Assembly: GCA_947471745.1 (NCBI GenBank) | Contig: CANJKZ010001023.1 | Location: 434,001 to 498,000 of the forward strand | Source: Closterium sp. Naga37s-1 | Lineage: Eukaryota > Streptophyta > Zygnematophyceae > Desmidiales > Closteriaceae | Length of the DNA stretch: 64,000 nt | Direction of reading: 5' to 3' | Part shown: positions 1-10,300 of the stretch, one piece after another | Layout: each line of letters starts with the position of its first letter | Position numbering within the stretch: position 1 is the first letter of the stretch | Made by a program: the position numbers and the translations under genes | Notes under the pieces: model-generated | Database searches by the model: none | The model's input: only the letters and a program-made list of their open reading frames with translations | Told to the model about the DNA's origin: nothing

Positions 1-180
1 AGCACATTTCGAGGAGGTCGATGCACACGTTTCTGCATCGGGTTCCGCAGAAGCAGTAGCACCAACAGAGAGAAGTCCACGTGGCAGGCCAGAGAACCAG
101 CTCCCCAGCAGAATTAGCTCCAACACTTACCATCACCACCCTTCAGACAACTTCCGCTTCTCTCCCTCCGGTTTTGGCAG

Positions 181-942
181 CAGAAGCATGACTTACCCCC
201 GATCCCCCCCCTTCTGGGCCCCCTCTACCCACCCCCCCCACTCCTCCCAATCCCCCCCCGCCCTCTCCGCCCACTCCGCCCAATCCCCCCTCTCCGCCCA
301 CTCCCCCATCTCCGCCCACTCCGCCCAGCGCCCTTCCCGTTCCCTTCACTCCCCCGCATCAGCTCACTCCCCCGTCTCCCCCCCCTCTGACCCCTCGTCC
401 CACCCGCGTCACAAGCACGCTAAATCCCTCTCCCCGCAATCCCACCCGCGTCTTGAGTCAACTCAAGACTCCCCCATATCGCCATACTCCGCCCTCTCCG
501 CCCTCTCCGCCCTCTCCCCCGTCTCCCCCTCCTCTGGCCCCTCATCCCACGCGCGTCACAAGCGCGCATGGTCCCTCTCCCTTGGACCAGACGCATGCCT
601 CGAGTCGACTCAACACTCCCCTGCACTAGCTCCCTCCGACCCCTCCGCCTTCTCCCCGCTCTCGTCCCACCACCCGCGCCACACACGCGTAGGCTCTCTC
701 TCCCTGCGCTCCTCCTGTGCGCCCTGCTCGCCTCTCTCCGCCTCCCCCACTGCCTCTGCTGCTACCTTTCCTGCGTCTGAGCCTGATTGGTCCGGCAAGT
801 GGGGCAGCAGGAGCTTGCGTTTGGAGCTCTATAACGGGGATGCTGGCCTCTGCAGCAGTCAGAATCTCTATGTTGATTTCAGTGCTCCGGATCGGCAGCA
901 AAAGCAACGGCGAGATCAACAGCCACACCGAAACCAACTCCA

Positions 943-973
<31 letters not shown>

Positions 974-2647
974 AAACGTGGGAAGGGGACGGAAAGCGAA
1001 GAGGATGACTCAGACGATGATTTCATCGGGCTGTATGGCGCTGTGCTGCGCAGTCGTACCATCAGCAACAGGCGGGTTCGCAACCACCACGCGAGCAGCA
1101 GTACCAGCAACGTGGGTAACAGCAAGGAGCATAGTAGCAGCAGAGAGCAGAGTAACAGCAGGGAGCAGAGTAGCAGCAGGGAGCAGAGTAACAGCAGGGA
1201 GCAGAGTAACAGCAGGGAGCAGAGTAGCAGCAGGGAGCAGAGTAACAGCGGCAACCAGCCAAGCAGCAACAGTCAGCTGAGCAACGAAAATGGGTTGAGA
1301 AGCTTGCGCACTGCTGACCTCACCACTATGAAACCACTCAGCCCGCGTGCTTCTCCCCGCTCTGCTGCCCTCGCCACTCTCATGCCACTCAGCCCCCATG
1401 CTTTTCCCCGCTCTGCTACCGTCCCCACTCCCAAGCCACTCAGCCCGCGTGCTTCTCCCCGCTCTTCCGCCATCGCCACTCCCAAATTGCCGAGCCCTTG
1501 TGCCTCCCCCCCCCATCCCGCCCAGCCGCATGCCGTTCCGCCTTGTCGTGCACCCGCTCCTTATGCTGTCGATGGGGATACGAATGGGGGGAAGGAAGGG
1601 AGAAAGAGCCCGAGCGTTATCGGGTGCAAATCTGACACTGATCTGCCTAGGGTAATATCATTCGGATGGTGGGAAGAGCTCAACTCTGAGATTATATGTC
1701 AGGAGAGGAAGGAGAGGAAGGAGAGGGAGGAGAGGGAGGAGGAGAGGAATGAAATGAAGGAGGAAATGAAGGAGGGGAGAACGGAAGAGCGGAAGGAGAG
1801 GAAGGAGGGAGTAGCGCAGGAGGAAAAGAAGCAGGAGAGCAACACTCGAGGTAACATGCAAGCGAGCCGCAACCGGAGTAGCAGCAGCAGCACGGTCATG
1901 AGGAGAAGCATATCCCTTACCAGCTCTATCAAGAGCGGCCTCCGAACCAGCATCAGCAGCAGCATCGGTAGCAGCATCGGTAGCAGCGTCGGTGGCAGCA
2001 TCGGTAGCAGGCTCAGTGGTCGATGGAGCAGGCAGCTTCAGAGAAGCTCCAGCAGGGGGAGTGGCAGAGGGAAGGGCGATGAGGCAGTAGCATCTCTTGA
2101 GGCGCTGCAGCAAGGCAGTGGTTGTGCGAGTGGCAGTGGGTTGAGCGATGAGGCACCTGGGAATGGTCAGCCTTCAGACAAGGAGGAGTTGAGAGAGGGA
2201 GGAGAAGAAGTGAGTGAGGAGGAGGAGGAGGAGGAGCAGAGAAGCAAGGGTGGGGCGCGGAGAAGAAGCAGCAGTTTCAGCTTCAGCAGCATTGCGAGCA
2301 GCATCAGCAGTGGGTTCCCCTGGTATTCCACTGACGGTGACAGTACCAGTGCCACTACCAGTGAGAGGGTGATTAAGAGATTGAGTGGGAGGGTGCGTGA
2401 GAGGGTCAGTGGTGGTGCAAGGACTACAGCACCAGCTTCAGCTTCAGCAGCATTGCGAGCAGCACCTGCCAGCGTTACTAGCAGATCTGGCAGAGATCGA
2501 GTGCGTGAGAGGGTCAGTGGTGGTGCAAGGAATACAGCAACTGCTAGCGTTACTAGCAAATCCGGCAGAGCGCGAGTGCGTGAGTGTGGGGTTTTTGAGG
2601 TGGGGGGGGCGGACGAAGACAGGAAACTCAGACAGAGAGGAGTTTGA
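181..2647 (+). CDS. Ser/Pro-rich low-complexity protein, probable internal or last exon (partial gene)
   Basis: I do not recognise a family. One frame stays open for about 2.4 kb. It begins just after a pyrimidine-rich stretch ending in CAG (about 160-180), which looks like a splice acceptor, so the gene probably starts outside the window; a Met codon lies at 188. The predicted protein is disordered: Ser/Pro-rich to residue ~190, with a module of the type S-H-x-R-H-K ... L-E-S-T-Q seen two to three times. A poly-Gln run follows near residue 250, then Ser-Arg-Glu-Gln repeats (~315-360) and three [13 protein letters not shown] repeats (~385-440). A Glu/Lys/Arg-rich segment (~525-565), an Ile-Gly-Ser-Ser stretch and a duplicated [10 protein letters not shown] motif close it. 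The internal peptide repeats are kept in one frame, which favours real coding. The stop at 2645 may be bypassed by splicing. Low complexity means an open frame here is weaker evidence than usual. Confidence 0.45.
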
Positions 2648-2656
2648 GAGAGATGC

Positions 2657-2706
<50 letters not shown>
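2657..2706. repeat. (GA)n microsatellite
   Basis: About 22 uninterrupted GA dinucleotides directly downstream of the stop of the Ser-rich frame, followed by degenerate GTGTGAGAG sequence to about 2740. Confidence 0.95.
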
Positions 2707-2707
<1 letters not shown>

Positions 2708-2790
2708 CGAGAGGGTGTGTGAGAGAGTGTGCGAGACAGAGTGTGAGGAAAAGGAATCTGGTGGAGAAGAGGGTCTGAGGAGAGAGGAAT

Positions 2791-2919
2791 ATGAGCAACG
2801 CCGCCCTTGGGAAGCAGCCGAAATTTCGTAGGTACCCCTTCTTGGAAGCTCCTGTGGGGCCGGAGGAGAAGGCCCATGCTGCCATTCGCGCGCATGGTGG
2901 CATGGATGGTGGTGTGTAG
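2791..2919 (+). CDS. Possible short 3' terminal exon or small ORF (42 codons)
   Basis: A 42-codon frame starts with ATG at 2791 and ends with TAG at 2917-2919. Unlike the repeats around it, it encodes a normal-complexity peptide with the segments [18 protein letters not shown] and [13 protein letters not shown]. The frame is closed by TGA at 2776. If it is coding, it is either a tiny gene or a terminal exon joined to the Ser-rich frame across the GA repeat. No database match is claimed. Confidence 0.25.
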   Translation: MSNAALGKQPKFRRYPFLEAPVGPEEKAHAAIRAHGGMDGGV

Positions 2920-3043
2920 AATGATGGACAGTCAACACAACACGTGATCCTCGTTCCGAGCAGCCACTTGAGGAGGAGGAGCAATGGTCCCGGCTTCGTG
3001 ATCAGCATCAAGATCAACACCCGTACGCTCGTGGAATGCGCAT

Positions 3044-3135
3044 GGGAATGGGAATGGGAATGGGAATGGGAATGGGAATGGGAATGCGCGTGGGAATGGG
3101 AATGCGCATGGGAGTGCGCATGGGAGTGCGCATGG
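3044..3135 (+). repeat. (GGGAAT)n hexamer tract with G-quadruplex motif
   Basis: Six consecutive GGGAAT hexamers, then variants with GCGCATGGGAGT, to about 3135. Four or more GGG runs separated by exactly 3 nt fit the canonical G-quadruplex pattern on the plus strand. Confidence 0.85.
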
Positions 3136-3540
3136 GTCTACATAAAAGCATCTGTACAAGTTTCTGAAGGGCCGGTTCATTCAGATTGCAGCCAAGCGGG
3201 TGACTTTTAGCATACGGGTGGATCATATTCCGTAACCCGTACGTAAGATGTGAGACTCCGGTTTGTATGTATGACATCAAAACATTATTACGCTATTCAC
3301 TCTGTGTTCCAATCCTTATGTGTGATGTAAGCGGACCAGACCAGATGCCTAATTCAGTAGGTACCACCGTATTCCTTGCAGATGATGTGTTTGGAAGGCT
3401 GTTTTATGACAGCTGTGAAAGTCAGATCAAATAAGATATGCACAGGTGCCTTTTCAGAAAAGATTTGCTTCATACCGTATACACCCTGACAAACACACCT
3501 ACTATAGAACCCCTGCTTACAGGGGAGTTGGGTTATTAGG
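3136..3540. other. No gene seen; ordinary-complexity spacer
   Basis: Mixed-composition sequence with stops in all frames. It may include the 3' UTR of the upstream plus-strand gene, but no clear poly(A) signal decides this. Confidence 0.4.
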
Positions 3541-3650
3541 TAGTTGACACAGGGATAAGAGGGGTAAGAGTGGGGGGAAAGGTGAGGAGGGGGAAAGGGA
3601 GGTGGGAAAGGGAGGGGGGGAGGAGTGGGGAAGGGGAGGGGAGGAATTAA
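3541..3650 (+). repeat. Purine-rich (G/A) tract
   Basis: About 110 nt that are almost purely G and A on the plus strand, with many G3-G7 runs. This is a mirror-like polypurine tract of the kind that can form triplex or quadruplex DNA. No coding. Confidence 0.75.
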
Positions 3651-3835
3651 ACAAGCGGTTTGTGATGTGAGAACAAACAAGCACGGACCTAAACCGAAAG
3701 TGTGAAGCTTTAACAGCTTCTAGTGCTAAGTGACTCTGTCTGCCATAGAGCAGAGCACTCTGCCTAGCTCTCCTCCCACCCCGATAAAGATTGGTAAAGA
3801 TTAGTTTGCACTTGACCGGAATCTCTAGCAGCCTT

Positions 3836-4070
3836 CTAACTTCCCAACCAACAGTCCGCCTGCCTGCTCTCTAATCCCGTCTTGTGTGCATTGTCTTCAT
3901 CACACTATCGCAAAGCAGGTGGTTGACAGGTGTCAGAATCCCTGGTAACTTCCCAACAGTCCGCCTCCCTGCGTGCAACACAGAGTGCTCTGCTCTCGTT
4001 CCCAGCTTGCATACCTTCACTGTCTCAACATTTTCTTCATCACACTATTGCAAAGAAGGTGGTTGATGCT
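3836..4070. repeat. Diverged local direct duplication
   Basis: Two blocks recur about 110-140 bp apart: the segment around CTTCCCAACAGTCCGCC (3838 and 3950) and the segment CTTCATCACACTAT..GCAAAG (3896 and 4034). They differ at several bases, so the duplication is not recent. No coding potential. Confidence 0.6.
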
Positions 4071-4195
4071 TCTTTGAAGCAACGAAAGAAAGCCCCCTCT
4101 CTGCTCCACTCCACTCTGATCCAATGCTTCTCTCAAGCATGAGTACCCGCCTCCAACTGCCACCACTCGCTTGCTTACTTGCTTGCAGTAAGCCC

Positions 4196-4294
4196 CATTG
4201 CCTGGAAAGTGTACACCCACACACCAGTCATTGTCTGGAAAGTTCACACCCACACACCAGTCATTGCCTGGAAAGTGTACACCCACACACCACC
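4196..4294. repeat. 33-bp tandem repeat, three units
   Basis: Three adjacent 33-bp units beginning CATTGCCTGGAAAGT and ending ACACACCAGT, at 4196, 4229 and 4262. They differ at a few positions. The period is a multiple of three but no supported gene covers it. Confidence 0.9.
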
Positions 4295-4439
4295 GCATCA
4301 CCCATCATCAGTCACCCAGCGAGCGCAGGGATGACAAAAAAACCCGTTCCGGCCTTATTCTGGCTCCTTCTCTTCTCCCACTCCTTTCTTAGCCAAGACA
4401 CCACGCCACACCAGCAGGGAGCGTGTTTGATTGCCCTCG

Positions 4440-4606
4440 GGTGTCCTCCCCCCTCGTACAGCAGCACGGAGCGACACCCGCACATTCACCACCGCAGGAA
4501 ACCCATCAGACATCTTCCTCTGGTCGTACCTCGGTTCCCGCCACGCCTCACACTCCACCCAGCCCCTCCCTTGGAAACCACCTTGCACACTTTTGAGTCG
4601 ACTCAA
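4440..4606 (-). pseudogene. Third, most diverged copy of the CWH43-like terminal coding sequence
   Basis: Read on the minus strand this contains the same peptide elements as the gene's true C-terminus (WVECEAW.EPRYDQRKM and SDGFPAVVNVRV), but with substitutions and a different continuation to a later stop. It lies about 0.5-0.6 kb beyond the functional stop at 5117. It could serve as an alternative last exon only if a suitable acceptor is used. I treat it as a decayed duplicate. Confidence 0.7.
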
Positions 4607-4905
4607 AAGTCACCCCGCCACGCCTCACACTCCACCCAGCCCCTCCCTTGGAAACCGCCTTGCACACTTTTGAGTCAACTCAAAAGTCACCCCGCCACGC
4701 CTCACACTCCACCCAGCCCCTCCCTTGGAAACCACCTTGCACACTTTTGAGTCGACTCAAAAGTCACCCCGCCACGCCTCACACTCCACCCAGCCCCTCC
4801 CTTGGAAACCACCTTGCACACTTTTGAGTCGACTCAAAAGTCACCCCGCCACGCCTCACACTCCACCCAGCCCCTCCCTTGGAAACCACCTTGCACACTC
4901 CTGCT
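4539..4905. repeat. 77-bp tandem array with central palindrome
   Basis: Units start at about 4539, 4616, 4693, 4770 and 4847 (period 77 bp). On the minus strand each unit contains the GVECEAW-coding fragment of the adjacent terminal exon, so the array appears derived from that exon. Each full unit also has a 22-bp perfect palindrome centred on GAGTCGACTC; one unit has GAGTCAACTC instead. Confidence 0.9.
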
Positions 4906-4925
4906 GTTTCTTTCACACAGGACTT

Positions 4926-5060
4926 TCACACAGCAGCAGCAGCAGCAGGGAGAGTGACCCTCACATCCACCACAACAGGGTACCCATCAGAAGTCTTCCT
5001 CTGGTCATACCTCGGCTCTGCCCACGCCTCACACTCCACGTTCCTCCTCTTCTCCCCTAA
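4926..5060 (-). pseudogene. Second copy of the CWH43-like terminal coding sequence
   Basis: Nearly identical to the true C-terminal coding sequence at 5117-5240: it reads NVECEAWAEPRYDQRKTSDG, then YPVVVDVRVTLP and an Ala run, with extra GCT codon(s), then Val and TGA. It lies directly downstream of the functional stop in transcription order. Its frame is open and ends in the same way, so use as an alternative last exon is possible but not shown. Confidence 0.75.
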
Positions 5061-5116
5061 AACCACCTTCCATACTCCGCATCCTGTGCCAGAAACCACA
5101 CTCCTACTGCCCCTTC

Positions 5117-6491
5117 TCACACAGCAGCAGCAGGGAGAGTGACCCTCACATCCACCACAACAGGGTACCCATCAGACGTCTTCCTCTGGTCATACCTCGG
5201 CTCTGCCCACGCCTCACACTCCACGTTCCCCCGCGACACAAACACATACCCTGCCCCCGGGTCCCGGTCCCCCATGCTCTTCCACGCGCCCATCCTCTCA
5301 GCCTCTGAGTCTACGAGACCCGGGGCGAGGAGAGTGAGGTAGGGCGGAGAGAGCGGGGGAAGATTGAAGTCTCCTCCAAAGATGAGGGCGGTGGGGGTGG
5401 GAGAGTGAGAAGGGGAGGGTGTTGGTGGGGGAGTGGGGGTGGAGGGGAGGGATGAAGCGAGTGGGTGGCTGGTGGTGGATGTAGGGGCTGGTGCTGCTTG
5501 TGATGCTGATGCTGCTTGTGAGCCCGAATCTTCGTGTGATGCTGATGCTGCTTGTGCGTCTGAAGCTGCTATTGACGCTGGTGCTGCCACCGAACCTGCT
5601 GCTCCCTCTGCCCCTGCTGCTGCTGCCGCTGCTGCCACTGTTGCTGCCTCGCCGTCTGCCCCTGAAACAGGATCCTGCAAAGCCTCTTCCCCTCCTGCAT
5701 CTTCCTCAGTCTCATCCGCGGCTGCACTGCTTGTTGCTTGCATGCCACTGAATGAGCTGCTCTTTGGTACTGCTCCAGCAGCTACTGCTGCCCCTGGCAC
5801 GGCTGCCGTCCCTGACTCTGCTGCCATTGACTCTGCTTCCACCACATCATGCACGGGGGAATGTGAAGCAAAATCTGCTGTTCCATCGTCTGCTTCACCT
5901 GACAATTCACCTGACGGTTCCCCTGGGAGTTCACCTGCCAATCCACCTGACAGTTCACCTGCTGTTCCCATTCCCCTTGGGAATCCCACTTCTTGAGTCC
6001 TCCTCTCCTCTCTCTCCGCTTTATCCTCCTTCTCACCCACCCCTCCCGCACCATGCTCCCCGCCCTTTCCCGCCTGCAGCACACTACGGACAAGCGACGC
6101 CGCCCGCTCAGCCTCCAACCGAATATCCACCTCAAGATCGCTGAAATGCGCGTTCATGATGTGAACAGGGTAACCAGACACGACCCCACTCGTCTGGTTA
6201 CCCCACCCAGCTGCGCCCCTGTTGGTAACCATGTTACCACCTCCGGGAAGCATGTTACCAGCGCCTAGGAGAATCACTGCGTGCTGAAAGCAGGCGAGCT
6301 CGCCATGAGGGGAGGGGAGGGACTGGGAGGGCGAGGCGGAGAGGAGGGGGAAGCGCGAGAGGATGGCACAGCCCCAGGACTGGTGGCGGGCGGGAGGGGC
6401 GGACCGCGCGTGCATGCCCAGCCATGTTGCGAGGTACTGCACCATGTCAACATTGCCGTGGATCATGTGCATTGTGTCCGACTCCTGTAGC
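5117..6491 (-). CDS. CWH43: CWH43-like gene, exon 5 (rest of EEP-type domain, stop)
   Basis: Acceptor CCCATGGCAG at 6492. Completes LLQESD (EEP glutamate motif) and continues WGCAILSRFPLL, VHIMNAHFSDLEVD and, after a ~200-residue Ala/Ser/Pro/Glu-rich insert, LIFGGDFNLPP. The C-terminus has TSDGYPVVVDVRV where metal-dependent EEP nucleases have S-D-H; the His is Gly here. Human CWH43 also lacks a canonical S-D-H, so this fits a non-nuclease role. The stop TGA is at 5117-5119. Copies of the last ~100 nt lie downstream at 4926-5060 and 4440-4606. Confidence 0.75.
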
Positions 6492-7306
6492 CTGCCATGG
6501 GGGACAAGAATGGAGAAGGAGAAGGCAAAAAAAGGTCAAGGTCAGTCAAACATGGTCAGACATAGTCAGACAGAGTCAACACTGCCCCGGATCATGTGCA
6601 TGGTGTCCGACTCCTGCAGCCTGCCATGGGGGGGCGGTGTCGAAATATTAGAATGAAAACAAATGTGCCAATCAGGAGAGCACGCTGAGCCGCGTTGAAA
6701 GAATGCGAGTCATCGACTCCAGCATTGCCGTGTGCCAATAATGTGCATGGGTCATGTGCATGGGTCATGTGCATGGTGACCCACGTGGAAAGAATGGTGA
6801 ACGACAGTAAATCAGGGTCACCATCGCCAATCGTCAAGCTGAATAAAGCACAGTCAGCATGGTGACCTATGTGTACTCACAATACAATGTCCGGCTTCTG
6901 CTGCCAGATCATACGCTCAACGGCGTCCAGATTCACTGAACTTGCACGGCTGAACTGTACACTGTAGGGGCCCATACCAACAATACGTTTTGCACAGTGG
7001 CGCGTACAGTACAATACTTACAATACAATGTCCGGCTTCTGCTGCCGGATCACATGCTCGATGGCGTCCAGGTTCACTGAACCTGCACGGCTGAATTGTA
7101 CAGAGTAGGGCCCTATTTTCACAGTACATTTGCATTGTCCACTTACAGTACAATGTCCGGCTTCTGCTGCCATATGACATGCTCGATGGCGTCCAGGTTC
7201 ACTGAACCTGCACGGCTGAACCCCTGCTGCACATTGAAGTTGAGCACCCGAAGCTGCACCCAAGCCTCCGAGCCAGGCTCGGCACTGCCAGAACTGCCGG
7301 AGCTGG

Positions 7307-7337
<31 letters not shown>

Positions 7338-10300
7338 GAAGCTGCTGACGAAGGTTGGGGAGGAGGAAGGGGCGTAGGCGTATTGAAGGAGGAGGGGGAA
7401 GGGGAGGAGGAGGAGGAGAATCAGCAGAAGAGCTAATAGCGCCTGTTGTGGTAGGGAGTCCCGGCAGGAAAAGGGGTAGGGGGAACAGGACGGGGAAACA
7501 AAGCGGAGAAGAGGTGAGGGAGAGGAAGGATTAGGAGGAGGTGAATGAGGGCCAAGAAGGAGGGGGAGGAGAGGCAGGCGGAGGAAGGAATTGAGGGGAG
7601 TTGGACTGAGGAGGAGGCAGAAAGAGAGGACCAAAGGCGATGGTGGTGTGTGTGGTGCATGTGATGCATGTGATGCATGTGACGCATGTGGTGCATGTGA
7701 TGCATGTGATGCATGTGACGCATGTGGTGCATGTGATGCATGTGATGCATGTGACGCATGTGGTGCATGTGGTGCATGTGGTGCATGTGGTGCATGTGGT
7801 GCATGTGATGCATGTGGTGCATGTGGTGCATGTGGTGCATGTGATGCATGTGATGCATGTGACGCATGTGGTGCATGTGGTGCATGTGATGCATGTGGTG
7901 CATGTGGTGCATGTGATGCATGTGGTGCATGTGGTGCATGTGGTGCATGTGATGCATGTGATGCATGTGACGCATGTGGTGCATGTGGTGCATGTGATGC
8001 ATGTGGTGCATGTGGTGCATGTGATGCATGTGACGCATGTGGTGCATGTGGTGCATGTGATGCATGTGATGCATGTGGTGAATGTGGTGCATGTGATGCA
8101 TGTGACGCATGTGGTGCATGTGATGCAAGTGGTGCATGTGGTGCATGTGATGCATGTGGTGCATGTGGTGCATGTGGTGCATGTGATGCATGTGATGCAT
8201 GTGACGCATGTGGTGCATGTGGTGCATGTGATGCATGTGGTGCATGTGGTGCATGTGATGCATGTGGTGCATGTGGTGCATGTGGTGCATGTGATGCATG
8301 TGATGCATGTGACGCATGTGGTGCATGTGGTGCATGTGATGCATGTGGTGCATGTGGTGCATGTGATGCATGTGACGCATGTGGTGCATGTGGTGCATGT
8401 GATGCATGTGATGCATGTGGTGAATGTGGTGCATGTGATGCATGTGACGCATGTGGTGCATGTGATGCAAGTGGTGCATGTGGTGCATGTGATGCATGTG
8501 GTGCATGTGGTGCATGTGATGCATGTGGTGCATGTGGTGCATGTGGTGCATGTGATGCATGTGATGCATGTGACGCATGTGGTGCATGTGGTGCATGTGG
8601 TGCATGTGATGCATGTGGTGCATGTGGTGCATGTGGTGCATGTGGTGCATGTGATGCATGTGATGCATGTGACGCATGTGGTGCATGTGGTGCATGTGAT
8701 GCATGTGGTGCATGTGGTGCATGTGATGCATGTGACGCATGTGGTGCATGTGGTGCATGTGATGCATGTGATGCATGTGGTGAATGTGGTGCATGTGATG
8801 CATGTGACGCATGTGGTGCATGTGATGCAAGTGGTGCATGTGGTGCATGTGATGCATGTGGTGCATGTGGTGCATGTGGTGCATGTGGTGCATGTGATGC
8901 ATGTGGTGCATGTGGTGCATGTGATGCATGTGACGCATGTGGTGCATGTGGTGCATGTGATGCATGTGATGCATGTGGTGAATGTGGTGCATGTGGTGCA
9001 TGTGGTGCATGTGGTGCATGTGATGCATGTGATGCATGTGACGCATGTGGTGCATGTGGTGCATGTGATGCATGTGGTGCATGTGGTGCATGTGATGCAT
9101 GTGGTGCATGTGGTGCATGTGGTGCATGTGACGCATGTGGTGCATGTGGTGCATGTGATGCATGTGGTGCATGTGGTGCATGTGATGCATGTGGTGCATG
9201 TGGTGCATGTGGTGCATGTGATGCATGTGATGCATGTGACGCATGTGGTGCATGTGGTGCATGTGATGCATGTGGTGCATGTGGTGCATGTGATGCATGT
9301 GACGCATGTGGTGCATGTGGTGCATGTGATGCATGTGACGCATGTGGTGCATGTGGTGCATGTGATGCATGTGATGCATGTGGTGAATGTGGTGCATGTG
9401 ATGCATGTGACGCATGTGGTGCATGTGATGCAAGTGGTGCATGTGGTGCATGTGATGCATGTGGTGCATGTGGTGCATGTGATGCATGTGGTGCATGTGG
9501 CGCATGTGGTGCATGTGATGCATGTGATGCATGTGACGCATGTGGTGCATGTGGTGCATGTGATGCATGTGGTGCATGTGGTGCATGTGATGCATGTGGT
9601 GCATGTGGTGCATGTGGTGCATGTGATGCATGTGATGCATGTGACGCATGTGGTGCATGTGGTGCATGTGATGCATGTGGTGCATGTGGTGCATGTGATG
9701 CATGTGACGCATGTGGTGCATGTGGTGCATGTGATGCATGTGATGCATGTGGTGAATGTGGTGCATGTGATGCATGTGACGCATGTGGTGCATGTGATGC
9801 AAGTGGTGCATGTGGTGCATGTGATGCATGTGGTGCATGTGGTGCATGTGATGCATGTGGTGCATGTGATGCATGTGATGCATGTGACGCATGTGGTGCA
9901 TGTGGTGCATGTGATGCATGTGGTGCATGTGGTGCATGTGATGCATGTGGTGCATGTGGTGCATGTGGTGCATGTGATGCATGTGATGCATGTGACGCAT
10001 GTGGTGCATGTGGTGCATGTGATGCATGTGGTGCATGTGGTGCATGTGATGCATGTGACGCATGTGGTGCATGTGGTGCATGTGATGCATGTGATGCATG
10101 TGGTGAATGTGGTGCATGTGATGCATGTGACGCATGTGGTGCATGTGATGCAAGTGGTGCATGTGGTGCATGTGATGCATGTGGTGCATGTGGTGCATGT
10201 GATGCATGTGGTGCATGTGGTGCATGTGGTGCATGTGATGCATGTGATGCATGTGACGCATGTGGTGCATGTGGTGCATGTGATGCATGTGGTGCATGTG

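Noticed and set aside
3044..3135. Telomeric repeat
   Set aside because: The hexamer is GGGAAT, not a plant- or algal-type TTTAGGG/TTAGGG unit, it is short, and it lies between genes.
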